DNA of 64,000 bases, taken from Paraspadella gotoi (Eukaryota > Chaetognatha). Position numbers and translations under genes: made by a program. Below, piece after piece: positions 13,171 to 25,610 of the stretch (position 1 is its first letter; every line of letters begins with the position of its first letter). The stretch lies in contig CM119263.1 of the NCBI GenBank assembly GCA_051294375.1, positions 14,090,414-14,154,413 of the forward strand, in the 5' to 3' direction. The notes under the pieces were generated by a model. The model was given only the letters and a program-made list of their open reading frames with translations, was not told the origin of the DNA and searched no databases.

Positions 13171-13494
13171 ACATTTTTTAAGTGGAAGTCGCGATTGGGA
13201 GAATCCGACTGTTTGTTTGTCCCATTAAAATCGCGGAAAGAACTTTCGCATCACTATTTAAGTTTTTTTGTAACATTATTTTAATGATATTGATATTTTT
13301 TCTAGGCCCGGATTGGCTTTGAAGATCTTATGTGAAGTTGTTACTATAAGTTAAAACCCGCATTGTAAAGTCATTCTTTCATCATCATAGTAATAATGAC
13401 ATTTTCGTTTTTTTTTAAGTGAAAAGATACTACCATAGAACCTAACTTAGAAAACTGATCGTAGATATTTATTGAAGCCAATCAAAATCACAAA
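13171..13494. other. spacer CFAP299-EFHC1
   Basis: AT-rich with no gene seen. A T-run followed by AAG at 13,419 is an acceptor candidate 75 bp before the EFHC1 ATG. Confidence 0.4.
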
Positions 13495-16366
13495 ATGGAA
13501 GGTCTGCCGTTTCTTCCCGGTTACACGTTCGCAGACAAAGATCCCACGAAGACGAGATATCACGTTAGCCAGGTAAAACACGTTTACATCGTATTTATAT
13601 AAATTCTTACATCTGGCCACTTCATTTATAAACCCGATCATTATTTTTTTAGACGTTGGAGTACAAGAATGGTTTCATGAAGCAACTGGTACCTGTGTCT
13701 AAAGGCATTGGAGCCCAACCGATTCACTATAACCAACTGTCTCAAAATGAGCTTGACGATTTGGCCAAGTTTAACCCTATTCTCACCTACGGTCAAGCTA
13801 AGCAGGTAATTAATGATTTTTGAATATTTTCAAGTAATAATATTCAATGTTGAATATTCAAATACACTACTTTTCGTGGGTTGTCAATTAGGCCCCACCA
13901 GAGGACTTCGTTCCTGCCCACAAATTCTTCGACAAAAAGGTACTCCGTTTCTACGGTTACTTCAAGGAGACCGTCCACGAATCTCCGCAAGAGTTTTATC
14001 GCGTTCGACCTGTTGAGGTAGAGTACAATAGAAAGCAATTTATAAAGAGTTTTATTTTTATTCATTAATTCATTTAATGTATTCAATTTAATATTATTTA
14101 TTTATGTATCATTATTTAATTTCTTTTAATTTTAATTCTTAATTCATTAATCTCCCCAGGTTTACTACTTTTTGGAGGACGATGCTTTGCTGGTCAATGA
14201 GCCTCTCGTCGACAACAGTGGCATCCCTCAGGGGAAGCTCATCAATAGGCATAGAATCCCTAAGAACGACCACGGAGACTGTTGGCATTGGAAGGTGTTG
14301 TCTATACTATACTATACTATACTATACTGATGTCTGTGCTATGACTATACATTGATTAGAAATTGTAGAATTCCTAACTCTTTAATTCGACTGTTTACAA
14401 GGATTTAAACATCGGCATAGATGTGGTTTTTTATGGAAAAGTCTTCCGCCTCTGCGACGCAGACAAGTTCACCAAAGATTACCTGCAGAGCGAGGGCATC
14501 ACCCTGAACGATCCCGAACCAGTCGCAGAGGATCCCTACAACGCCGAGAGGCTCGAGCGCAAAAAGCCCAAGTGTGTGAACTTTGCTTGTTGTAATGTTA
14601 AAGCGAAAAAAGGGAGATGGTGACATTTTGTTTCTTTTTCGGACGCAGATTCACGACGACTCCGTCCAGTTTCGACAAACTGCGACAATTCATCGAGATG
14701 GACCGAAAAGTCTTGCGATTTTGGGCCGTTTGGGACGACACTGTAAGGAGAGAGAAAAAAAATTAAGTAGTTTAGAGTAGATCAAATTTATGGTTTCTCT
14801 ATTCGAATTTTTCACGATAAGGACAACATGTTTGGAGAGCTGCGGCCTTACCTCATACAATACTATCTCGTCGACGATACGATGGAGGTTCGCGAGATCC
14901 ACGAGCAAAATGACGGGCGCGACCCGTTTCCGGTGCTGATCGGACGACACCGAACCCCGAAAGACCGCGATTCCATCCCCGCAGCTTTCCCGCTGATCTC
15001 CATGGAAATCTCGGCCAAGGAGGTGGGCCAGTATTTTCGCGCCCACGACCTCGGCCTGGGCAAGACCGTCGAGGTTTACGGCCGGCGTTTCCTCATTTAC
15101 GACTGCGACAACTTCACTAAGGCTTTTTACTTCGATAACTTTGGTGAGAGAAACAGATCATTTTTTGGAATATATACTTGTATATATTATGTACTACATT
15201 AAAAATACAGTTAAAATTCTAGGGAGTTCTAATTATATTCGCTTGACCGTAAACATAATTTTACCGAAATCCTACAGGCATCACCGACTTTACTCCGATC
15301 GACTGGCGCCAGAAGAGGCCTCCCATTCCCAAGATGGAGATCCCGCCTTACAACGGCTACGGCACACTCGAGGACTCCTTGGGATCTTGCCAAACGAGCC
15401 TCGAGCCGAAAGTGCCGAAGAAGGACTACGTCAAAATCCTGGAAAATGAGCACAAAGTGAGACACGGTCTTAAATTTTCATTTAATAAGTCGATATCTAA
15501 ATGTCTGAAAATATTCTTTTTAATTTCTAGAAACTGCGATACATGGCGGAATTGGACTCCGTTGTCCCTGAAGACAAAGGACGGCGTTTTGTCTTCACAT
15601 ACCGCTTGGCTGACGACATGCTGAGCATCTACGAACCGCCCGTCAGGAATTCGGGGTTCAAAGGTTATTCTCTGCTTTTTCAAATGCCAAATCAAATGAC
15701 AAAGTTTTAGTTTTCGACAAATATTACACCTCAATTTTTTTTTTCATTTTTCTCTCCTTTCCCCTCTCCAAATAAGGCGGCGCCTTCCTTTTGCGAACCC
15801 GCCCTGCCAAACCCGAGTTTACGCCGGAAAAACCAGTCTACTACGGCCCCCAGGACTTCGCTATCGGCGCCATAGTCAAAATATTGAAGAATCGATTCCG
15901 CATCATTGATGCGGACGAATATGTTCTCAAGTTCGCCGAGGAGCACGCCGACCAGTTTCCACCCGAGACGCTGGAGTCCCTGCGCAATGGAGTCACAAAA
16001 ACCGTCGACGTTCGATGCAGGGAGCCCACGAAAGGTCAGATTCTAGAAAGAGTAGGGTTTTCAAAAAAAATTTAAGGGCAGGAGGAATGAATGTTAATTA
16101 ACAACCTGTTTTAATTCTGTTATGTGAAAGACGAAATAGCAACAACGACCTAAAGGTAACGCCATATCCCGCAGGCGGTCCTATGCATGTGAAGCGTAGT
16201 GATGGCGGAAGTGACATTTCCGGACTCGTGCGCGAGATGACGCAGCAGTTGAAGAAGATGCGTATCTTCGACAGTCAGCAGATGCGTGAGATGTTCCTCA
16301 ATTATGATTGCAACCGAAGCGGGTTTATCGAGTTGGAGGTGAGAGAGAGAGTGAGTGAGTGAGTGA

Positions 16367-16430
<64 letters not shown>

Positions 16431-16516
16431 GACAGAGAAACCCGCCACACATCTTGGATCGAGTGAGTGAGTGAGTGAGTGAGTGAGTGAGTGAGTGAGT
16501 GAGTGAGTGAGTGAGT

Positions 16517-16558
<42 letters not shown>

Positions 16559-16828
16559 AGACAGACAGACAGAGAAACCCGCCACACAACTTGGATCGAG
16601 GGACGTGAAAGAGTGAGAGCGTGAGAGAGTTAGAGAGAGACAAAGCGTGAGAGCGCCTTAAATTAATTTTCAAAATTATTTGTTAATTATAAGGAGCTAA
16701 AACGGATGTGTCGTAAGATCAACCTCCCGATCGATGAAGACGTGATAGAAGCTTTGGCGGCGGAATGTCACGCCGACTCTGAAGGGCGCATCGGCTTCCA
16801 CGATTTCCTCGAATTTTTCGAAAATTAA
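13495..16828 (+). CDS. EFHC1: EF-hand domain-containing protein 1 (three DM10 domains)
   Basis: Twelve exons: 13495-13572, 13653-13805, 13892-14017, 14160-14294, 14402-14571, 14649-14742, 14822-15143, 15278-15456, 15531-15663, 15777-16034, 16175-16338, 16694-16828, giving 648 residues (human about 640). Three DM10 domains lie at roughly residues 85-195, 230-350 and 410-515. Recognisable stretches include [49 protein letters not shown] with [18 protein letters not shown], and [21 protein letters not shown] canonical EF-hand loop ([12 protein letters not shown]) is split by the last intron; the second hand is degenerate. EFHC1/Rib72-type proteins sit inside doublet microtubules as microtubule inner proteins in motile cilia. 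EFHC2 is the main alternative, but the sequence reads closer to EFHC1. Confidence 0.95.
16341..16660. repeat. compound (GA)n / (GTGA)n microsatellite, EFHC1 intron 11
   Basis: Alternating GA and GAGT arrays fill the last EFHC1 intron. Two similar unique blocks (about 16,430-16,461 and 16,560-16,610), each holding GAAACCCGCCACACA and TTGGATCGAG, show that the repeat unit including flanks was duplicated. A related block occurs at about 39,735-39,770. Confidence 0.95.
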
Positions 16829-17491
16829 TTTTATTTCGCTTAGTTCGATTGTCAGGATATCTCGGAATAATGCTTTCAAGAGAATGCTGCAAATGTATAA
16901 TATATATTGTATCTATGACTCGCATTAAAATATCTATGAAGGTTGCGCTACGTTTTTACTTTAGTATACAGGGTCAGCGCGCTCTTTTGGGAATAAATTT
17001 GGGTCTTTATTACTTGAAAACCGTTGTATGTAGAAACCCCTTGGATTTATTTGTTTTTATTGAGCACTGTATTTGTAAATGCCCCAGAGACATGAGAAAG
17101 ATGCTTAAAAGTATTTTTTGCCGGAATAGGTTTAATAAGATATTAAATAGTCAATTAGGATTATGTTAATGAAAATATGTTTCTTAAACATTTTCTCACA
17201 CTCATGTCAATTTTTTTTAAAAATTACTATTTGAATCTTTTTAAATATTCCCAAAAGAGCTTGCGGACCCGGAACTTTAAGTAATTCAAGAAAACCTTTA
17301 ACCTCTCATATTCTAGTCTAGTAAATTTTTCATGTTTTTTTATACTAAGCCTCAATAAAAAATATAGAATTTTTGGCGATAAAAAATATTTATAAAAGAC
17401 GCGACGACAATGCGATTTATCAGCAAGAACAAAGTCAAAAACGAATTAAAGAAGTAAATTTTTTTAAAACTCTTTTTTTCTCGAATAAGTC
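16829..17491. other. spacer EFHC1-BBS5 containing an inverted-repeat element
   Basis: The longest spacer inside the cluster (663 bp). It contains a 300 bp segment with 25 bp inverted ends (16,971-17,270). A T/C tract ending in AAG at 17,489 sits two bases before the BBS5 ATG. I do not accept the open frame at about 16,849-17,169 as a gene: it lacks an ATG where it would begin and crosses the inverted repeat. Confidence 0.5.
16971..17270. mobile_element. MITE-like element with 25 bp terminal inverted repeats
   Basis: The left end (16,971-16,995; begins GGGTCAGCGC, ends TTTTGGGAATA) and right end (17,246-17,270) are inverted copies with three mismatches. The interior is AT-rich and non-coding. 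A target-site duplication is not obvious. Confidence 0.5.
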
Positions 17492-19548
17492 ATGACTGAC
17501 CCAGAAAATAACGATGCATTGTGGGAAGATCGGGAAATACGCTTTGACATCACCCCTGTGCAGGTATGGTTCGAAAAAAATTTTATTAGAATTTTTTATA
17601 CATACTACTTAGTAATTAAAATTGTTTTCATAAAATTGGTACAACCAATATAAAAATTATGCATTCATTTAATAAATAAGCTATCTTACCCCTGACTTTG
17701 GACAGGCGTGGGTGGTTTAAGGCCTCCATCACTCTTACAAGATAATGACAAAGCAGGTCCCTGCAAGCTTTCAATCAAGACTCACAGTTTCGTTTATTCA
17801 CTCCCATAGTACCTGGCTTCCCTATCAATGAAGTGGTATAATATTATTATATCATTATACTAAAACATGAGTATTATACTAAAACATGAGTTTCTAAAAC
17901 TAGGAGGTCGTTGTTAGACGTATTTTGATAATGAATACGATACCACTTTTTGGTTCAGATGAAAATGCGTCCAGGGGAAAGAATGATAGATCGTCTCGAC
18001 TCGGTCGAGGACACGAAAGGGAACAATGGCGACAGAGGACGCCTTCTCGTTACAAATCTTCGAGTCATCTGGCACTCCCACTCCATGCCTAGGGTCAATC
18101 TCTCTATTGGCTACAATTGCGTGCTCAGGCAAGGACACGATGGATATATTTTTCATTTGCAAATTATTCGTTTTTAAATTTTTTTTCATTTTTTTTCAGC
18201 ATCACCACCAAAACGGCTTCGTCTAAGTTACGCGGCGCTACTGAAGGTCTTTACATCCTTACCAAGGTCAACAATACTCGCTTCGAGTTCATCTTCACGA
18301 ATCTCGGTATTTTAGAAAGACCATGGAAATATGTCAGTTTACATTTTTTTAATGATTTTGGCGATTTAGTTCCCGGGACTCCGCGTCTCTTTACTTCGGT
18401 CATCGCCGTTCATCGCGCCTACGAAACCTCAAAACTCTATCGTGAACTCAAGCTCAGGGGCGCAATCGTTCAGAGCAAGCAGTTGCGAATGCTACCACAG
18501 GAACAAGTCTACTCAAAGGTGGGCAGAAGGCAAAATAGTTCTCGCAAAAGGTTTCATAGTCAGTCTCCTTTTATTTTTTCTCTTTTAGGTTAACGGCGTT
18601 TGGAACTTGTCCAGCGACCAGGGAAATCTAGGCACTTTTTTTGTGACTAACGTTCGTCTCGTTTGGCACGCCAACATCAACGAAAATTTTAACGTCTCCA
18701 TCCCGTACCTTCAAGTAAGATTCGCTGTTAGTCCGCCAAGTGTCGCTGTCTACCCCGGGTAATATATTCTTTGTCCTTTTGTTTGTTACTCGCAGATGCG
18801 TTCAGTTAAGCTTCGCGACTCGAAATTCGGTTTGGCGCTCGTCATCGAAACCTCCGCTCAGAGTGGAGCTTATGTCCTCGGTTTCCGGATCGACCCCAGC
18901 GATAGACTCAAGGAGGTGACAGATTATTTCCTTTGGACTTCCTGCTTTATTAATAATAATACCGAGATTTTTAAAAATAATATTTTGAAAACCTAATCAC
19001 AGTTTACCTAGTTTACTAAAACAAACTAAACCCGTCTTACAATTTACTTTTTATTTATTATGATTTATATCTGTATTCTTCAAGGTGGTAAAGGAGATCC
19101 AGTCTCTGCACAAAGTTTACTCTAACTACCCAATATTCGGCGTCGAGTATCAGACGGAAATGCAGACAGAGGGTGATGAGGAGTCTGGGGTTGACCCGAC
19201 CGAGGACGAAGTCGACATAGTCGACGACAGCAGGTGGTTCTATAGTAATGATTATAAAATGATGATTGGCGATATTAATGATAAAGATGAATGAATGTGT
19301 GAAAATTTAAATAGATTTTAACATTTAAGAAATCCTGTAAAAATATATCCTTGGTAACATTCATTATTAATGTTATGTTAATGGCTTTTTAAAGCGAAAC
19401 CGGTGGCAAGACCGACGCGTTCGCAGCCTACTTCGCCGAGGGTCTGCACCAAGCTGACCGCGAAGTTGTCTACTCCGAGGAGCTCGGCCTCGCCATCGAG
19501 AAGCTCAAGGACGGATTCACCCTCAAGGAACTTTGGCAAGTCGTTTGA
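17492..19548 (+). CDS. BBS5: BBSome subunit BBS5
   Basis: Eight exons: 17492-17563, 17959-18128, 18200-18306, 18370-18518, 18589-18714, 18796-18915, 19085-19233, 19395-19548, giving 348 residues (human about 341). Two tandem PH-like (DM16) domains are visible: the first around [18 protein letters not shown] (about residues 45-150), the second around [20 protein letters not shown] (about 175-290). The C-terminus carries the conserved [16 protein letters not shown] block. BBS5 contributes the phosphoinositide-binding face of the BBSome. Intron 2 uses a GC donor (CTCAG/GCAAGG at 18,129); the reading on both sides is fully conserved. Intron 1 hosts a family B repeat. Confidence 0.98.
17625..17840 (+). 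mobile_element. MITE-like repeat, family B, in BBS5 intron 1
   Basis: The most complete copy of a short non-coding family, found also at about 200-275 (partial), 6975-7135 (-), 28,268-28,455 (-), 35,875-36,010 (partial) and a fragment near 27,645-27,685. Landmarks are TTGGTACAACCAATATAAAA, TTTAAGGCCTCCATCA and TGCAAGCTTTCAATCAAGAC. Confidence 0.75.
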
Positions 19549-19844
19549 ACAGCGTCTTGTCTAATCTTATTATATTTATTACCAACTTTCTGAAAGGCAT
19601 TTTTTGTTGCAAATTTTTAAATATATTCATTTTGGTTGAGGAGCAAACGTCTTTCATTGTTGAAACTCGAATAATCATGAAATGAAAATTTACGGATACA
19701 TATTACTCAATAAATACAATAATTTAGTTTTTTTTTAAAACCTAAAAGTTAATTCGTTTTGGAATTTTTTTTAGTATTTTTTTAGTATGAAAATCTTAAG
19801 AGGTTGAGAAAAAAAGGTCGTCGCCGCGTTGTCCGCGGTCGACA

Positions 19845-21603
19845 ATGAAGACAACGACGGCGACGACCCAGTCGGCGGGGGCAAAGAAACCCGCTTCCCC
19901 GTCTGTGGATTGTCTGGAGGCCGTCGTCGACGCCCATATCCTCCCTTGGGAGATCAACGTCAAGTGGAACGAAAATGCCCCCATAATCTTAGGTTGGTGA
20001 AGTTATTTTTAGCATTGTAAGATGCCGATTATGTTTATGGTTATGCTACTGACATATCACCACCTTCATGCCGTCAACGTAATTGCATCAAATTTAGCAA
20101 TCCTCGTTTTTAATTTTGTTAAATCAAACTAGGAGAATTTCCGGACCGCCCTCCACGAAAAATGTCGCGTCAGGCGATCCAAAATTCTTTTCGTGTTTTA
20201 AAAATCGCCAATCAAGGCGTTGAAGAGCTCGACAAGACAATTAAATACTTCACGCGGCTGGAGACACTTATACTGACAGCCAATAACCTTCACAAGGTCG
20301 ACTCGCGGTAGGTTATGACAAAATAAAAATCTTTTCTGCAATAAAATTTTTAATATTTTTTGTTGTTTCTTATGTTTTCCGTCTCGTTTCCACCTCAGCC
20401 AACTTCCTCGTTGCCTTGAATTTCTCGAACTTTGCGCCAACGATCTATCTAGTCTCCGCCCACTCTGCCGTCATCCACCTTCCCTGACGCATCTAGGGGT
20501 GGGCTACAACCACATCGGTAGCCTGGAGGGTTGCGTGTCGGCCTCGCTTTGGCCTCGACTTCTTTCTCTCGATCTGTCGCATAATGACCTGGACGATCTC
20601 ATCGACGTCGTCTCCCAGATGACGCTGCTTCCGTCGTTGCGGTCGCTTCTGCTCATTGGGAACCCATTGTCGCTGCCGCCAAGTTATCGTGGTTTCGTGA
20701 TCGACGTCCTAAGGGACCTGTTTATCCTGGACGACCACTTCATCACGTCCGAGGAGAGACACGATTTTGATGGCTTCGGACACAATCCAGAAATTAAGAG
20801 TAAGCTATAGGAAGACGGCGATTCGAATTCTGATCATACATAGTTCAAAATTAACCAGTAATCAGTCTTTCCGAGTATTTCATGATTACTATTAATTTTC
20901 ATTTGACAGATGAACTAAACATAACCTTGGAAGCGATGACGATTCGCGGATTGGCGGCTCCGGTCGAACCCAAGCACGCAGAAGATCAGCCAGAATTTCC
21001 TGTCGTCACCCGCAAATTCGCCGTCTATTTTCTTTTGCCTCTCACACCGGCGGAGGTCATCGAAGCCAAGGCTAGGGCTGCCAGGGTCGAAGCGATGGCC
21101 CTAGCGGCCGAGGCAGTCGACAATCTTCCCCCGCCGGAGGTGACTGTGGTCGAGGAGAACCTGGAATTCCACTCCCCCGCCGTTCCTTTTACCCTAGAGG
21201 GTCATGGATCAATTACTGGCTCCGTTCGGTACCCGGCCGAAGACGCCGCCGCCGTCGAGCCAATGCCGGCCTCCACTCCCCCTAAACCAAAGAAGATCCC
21301 GATGCCGAAAATGGAAGAGGAAATTATCCCCATTCCCGATGGGGTTGGGGAGTACGCCGTCAAACCCGTCAAATCGGTCGCAGTTCCCTGGGCTGAGGAG
21401 ATGGACGTACACTGGAAGCAGAGTCTTCAACGAGGCGATCTTTTGGTCTTTAGAAATTTTTTGCGAGACGGGGTCGACGTTCAGATCGTAGAGGAAAAGG
21501 TTCTGGGTGAGTTTCTTAATTAATTAATAATTATTTTTAAATGTTTTTTCTATCTTTTTCATTTTATTTTTTTCCCTTTTTTTTCTTTTCTTATTCTTCT
21601 TCT

Positions 21604-21643
<40 letters not shown>

Positions 21644-21745
21644 TTTCATGTGAAAAGAAAGTCACTGTGACGCAGCAAATTGGAAGGACCATTCTTGTTT
21701 CAGCCAATCAGAGTCACGAAAATAAAGAAGATCAAAAAAATTCGT

Positions 21746-21837
<92 letters not shown>

Positions 21838-23190
21838 TTTGATGTGAAAATAAAGTCACTGCCACGCAACAAATTGGAAGGACCATTCTTGTTTGTTTTC
21901 CGGTTTCCCCTTCTCGCAAAAATTACAATTCTTTTGAAGTTAGTAACTCAATTTAAACATTTTTTATCCTCTCATATCTGCAGCGTACCCCGCTGACCAA
22001 ATCGAGGGTTTTGAGAGTCGCGGAGAATCAGCCGCTGACGGCGCCCGCAGCGCAGCAAGCAAAGGCGGCGGCGGTGGCGGCGCGAAGTCACGAAACGATG
22101 CTGCGAAGACAAAGGACGCCAAAGCGACCGCAGGCGGATCAGGGGGGGAAGCGAGAAAGAAGAAGAAAGGTAAAGTAAATCATCCTGTGATTAAAAATGA
22201 ACAATGCGTAAACTGAAATACCTTACTGTTATTTCATCAAGAAATATGTCAACATTCTGTTTTAAATAATCGGTAAATAACAAAGGTTTGAAGATGATTC
22301 GGTAAGGCTAAGCTCATTTTAAAAAAAATTGATTTGATTGTTAAAAAATTACAGGTAAAGATGAAAATAAAAATAAAGGTAAAGGTAAAGATAAAGGTAA
22401 AGATAAAGGTAAAGGTAAAGGTAAAGGTAGCGGTAAAGATAAAGGTAAAGGCAAAGGCAAAAAAAAAGGTAAATTTTGCAGGGGAGGGTAAAACAATTAA
22501 TCTTGTTATTCCTTTTGTTCATTTTGAGCTATTTTGAATTTGATTGGAATGAACCTTTATCTTAAAACTACATTAAACCCGTGAATAAATATCCTTTGAC
22601 TAGGTGATGCTGAAGTTGACCTTTTCTCCATGCCACCGGAAGTGACGGTTGTAGCGCGATTTCATGCCAACCTTCGCGACTTCCTTGACGGTGAGCGGGA
22701 CCTGGAGTTCATTTTCAGTCGAGACGGCGGCAACGAGATCGTGACTAAAGTGGATAAGAAGGACAAGGAAAAGGAGGCTAAGGAGGATAAAGACAAGGAG
22801 CCCAAGGACGCAAAAGGCAAGCATGGCGCAAAGACCGCTTCCAAAAAGGATGAGGAGACTCCAGCCGGCGGCAAAAAGGGCGGAAAAGAGGACAAAGCGC
22901 CAGGATCTAAGGGTGCGGCAGATCGTTCTGGTGGAAAATCCTCTGCAACCACTAAAAGCTCCAAGGGGGACAAAGGCGGGAAGGGCGCTGCAGCTGGCGA
23001 CGGGTCGCCGGATGAGGCGGCGGTAACGAGTGCTCCCCCGCCGCTCGAGTGCCACTTCCGGCTCGGCATGGCACGATGGGCCAAGGCCTCGGATTGGGCG
23101 CCCCCAGTTGTAGAAGAGAAGAAGGCAGCGCCCGTTAAAAGTGCCAAGGGGGGGAGACAGAAAAGCGCTGGTGGAAAGAGTGACGCTTAG
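19845..23190 (+). CDS. LRRC43: Leucine-rich repeat-containing protein 43
   Basis: Seven exons: 19845-19992, 20133-20307, 20399-20799, 20910-21506, 21984-22169, 22355-22468, 22604-23190, giving 735 residues. The N-terminal LPWEINVKWNENAPIILG is followed by four to five LRRs (about residues 75-225; LETLILTANNL, LEFLELCANDL, LTHLGVGYNHI, LLSLDLSHNDL, LRSLLLIGNPL) and an LRR cap with SYRGFVIDVLRDLFILDD, all typical of LRRC43. The middle has an NITLEAMTIRGL segment, and the C-terminal third is Lys/Gly/Asp-rich low complexity. LRRC43 is expressed with motile-cilium genes; its function is not established. Exon 6 is an array of GGTAAA-like hexamers encoding (G/D)-K repeats. A start in the leader at 19,845 is supported by the conserved exon 1. 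Confidence 0.88.
21602..21894. repeat. (TTTC)n microsatellites and a 60 bp direct repeat, LRRC43 intron 4
   Basis: TTTC arrays at about 21,602-21,645 and 21,746-21,838. Each is followed by a near-identical block of about 60 bp (about 21,640-21,702 and 21,833-21,894; both contain AAATTGGAAGGACCATTCTT), so array plus block was duplicated. Confidence 0.9.
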
Positions 23191-23625
23191 TTTAAATATT
23201 TAGTTTTTTATATGGATTTTTACATTTTTACTTGCAAATACACAATAATCAATGCGATTTTACTCACCCGCGTCTATTGCGGTTTGAACTCGGCTGCGAA
23301 AAACAACGGAGAATAATTTTTAAGATGCTATTTTTTACTATTTTTATTTAATATTTTAAGAACGAAGAAGTCGTTGCCGACTTTGAAAAATAATGTAAAA
23401 CTTGACGAGCCTTTTGCTGTCTACACTAAAGGCTTGAGAATTGAGGCAATTTGTGTCACTTTTACAACCTTATCTTTGTACTACAGTAATTGTAAGTGTA
23501 CTCAAATTAAATATGGATCTCTCACTCATCTTTGAATAATGGAACTTTATGGAATATATTTCTTATCTTTTTTTTTTACAATGGGAATTTTTTTTTACTG
23601 GGAACAGTGTTAAAATAATAACAAC
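23191..23625. other. spacer LRRC43-DNAAF2
   Basis: No gene is recognised. A T-run ending in GGAACAG at 23,607 is an acceptor candidate 18 bp before the DNAAF2 ATG. Confidence 0.4.
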
Positions 23626-25610
23626 ATGCCATCAACTAAGGAGCAGAGAGAAGAAGCTTGGAAAAATTTGGATATTACTCCGGAGGAAGCAGACAGATTC
23701 ACCCAATGTTTCAAGGCAAAATTTATTATCTTCATAGAAATTTTGTATCGACAGTATGGTTATTATACAAATAAATTATAAAAATTTGTATTTTTTTTTA
23801 CCAATAGGACGAGAACTTTCGTAAGCTTTTTCGTGAGTATGCGGAGGAAATCTCCGACCCTGAAAATAAGGCCAAATACGAAATGGAGATCCGACAGTTG
23901 GAGGCCGATAGGGGCGTAGACTGTCAATTTATCGATCCACATCCAGGGTGAGAGCATCGAGCACATTTTGATTTTGATTTCTTTATCTCTTTTTTTTTTA
24001 ATTTTAAACTTCGATATATTTACTTTCTGTTTCGTTGTTATTGTTGTTGTAGTTGTTTAAGTTGCTTATTTTCTCTCTTTCTTTTTTTCTTTCTATCTTT
24101 CTTTCTTTTGTTGTGGATTTATTTTACTTTCACTTTTTTTATCTCGTTTTTTTCTTTGCATTCTCTTTTTTTTTTTGTAATGATTTTTGTCTTTCCTTTC
24201 TTTCATTTTTTTTTCTTTTTGTTTTCTTTTTTCATTAATTTCCATCTCCATTCCTTATCCAAATCTAGCTACGTTCTGAAAACAGTTATGAACGGCGACC
24301 AAAAAATCTTCATCAACGTCGCGGAGAACGATAAAGTGGGGAAACCTTCGTCGCAGACTGGACAGGGAGCCGACGGCAAACGCGGTTTACAATGGAGCAT
24401 TCCTCATTCTTTAGGTCTATAACTCAAAGGATACTGTACAACGTTTGAGTTTTTTTTTTTTTTTTTTTTCGAAAATAATTGAGCAGAGAGGCTCGTCGCT
24501 CTTTCCTTCATATTGAAATTTCTTCCTTAACTCCAGCTCCTGCACGGGATGATTTTGATAAGAACAAAAAGTTGTGTCAAGTCTATGATGTGGTGTTCCA
24601 CCCGGATACTCTTCGTATGGCTTCCAAGAACCGGGCCTTTCGGCAGATGATTGACTCGACGGCCATGGATTCTGTGGAGGAGAGATTCTCCATCAAACTG
24701 GACCGCGCTAACGTGAAGCAGCCCAAAATGAAATACAAAGGAATGCCGCAGGCGGCCGTCATACGCAAAGCGACGGGGCAAAAACCCAAGGAACTTGATC
24801 CCATTCAAGCTGGAGCGTATCCTTCTAATTGGAAGATGCCCAACGAAGACAAGGGTGAGAAATGAGAAATATTAGTGATATAAGTTACATATTGGGTACA
24901 AGATATTATTGATACACTATTATATTTGGTAGTGAAAATTTTCATTTTAACGGTTTTCAGAAGTGAGAATTCATTTAATGTCATTCAATATTAATAATTT
25001 TATATTCCTTTTTTGTCCAATGCTCAATTTTTTTTTGCTCTGCCCCCTAAGAATCTCCACCCGCATCTTTCTCCCCACCTAAAAATTTTCCGGTCGCCCC
25101 TCCTGAGTTCGCCACCCCTAAGTACCAGTTGATCCACCGAAAAAAGTCTGATATGAAAGACTTCACTTACACCTCCTCGCCGGCAAAGGAGATCTGCTCT
25201 ACTCGCCCCGACGAGCTCGTCGTAGAAGTTGAGCTTCCGTTGCTCAAATCTGCCAACGAGCTCAATGTCGACATCGAGGGAGATTCGCTCTTGCTCAAGA
25301 CCGAGCCTAAAGGTGACTATGAGCTGGGAGTAAAGAATGCGTTATGATTTAAAAACTCAGAAGGAAAATGAGGAAAATTATTTTTTAAAAGAGGATTTGT
25401 AAGTTTTTTCTCAAATTGTTTTTTAAAGCTATATTGTTTTAACTTTTATCCTTAGCTGCGAAGTACAAATTGGAACTGAAGCTTCCCTACTTCGTAAACG
25501 AGGATAACGGCAGCGCCAAGTTCGACAAGCAGCGACGGAAATTGACCCTGGTGCTTCCAGTGCTAGAGAGAGTAGAGAGACCAAACACAACAGAGCAAAC
25601 CGAAGACTGA
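23626..25610 (+). CDS. DNAAF2: Dynein axonemal assembly factor 2 (kintoun/PF13), short form
   Basis: Six exons: 23626-23715, 23808-23947, 24269-24414, 24537-24854, 25052-25312, 25456-25610, giving 369 residues. The PIH1 domain (about residues 25-200) includes FRKLFREYAEEISDPENKAK, FIDPHPGYVLKT, YDVVFHPDTLRMA and VEERFSIKLDRANVK. The following CS-like domain (about 265-355) includes DELVVEVELPLLKSA and KYKLELKLPYFVNEDNGSAK. DNAAF2 works in the cytoplasm with HSP90/R2TP-type chaperones to pre-assemble axonemal dynein arms. Vertebrate kintoun is over 800 residues; here the protein stops soon after the CS-like core, so the long C-terminal part is absent or unrecognised. Intron 1 uses a GC donor (TTCAAG/GCAAAA at 23,716). 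Confidence 0.93.

Noticed and set aside
16150-16673. Minus-strand Ser/Leu/Thr/His repeat frames
   Set aside because: Antisense reading of the GA/GTGA microsatellite inside EFHC1 intron 11.
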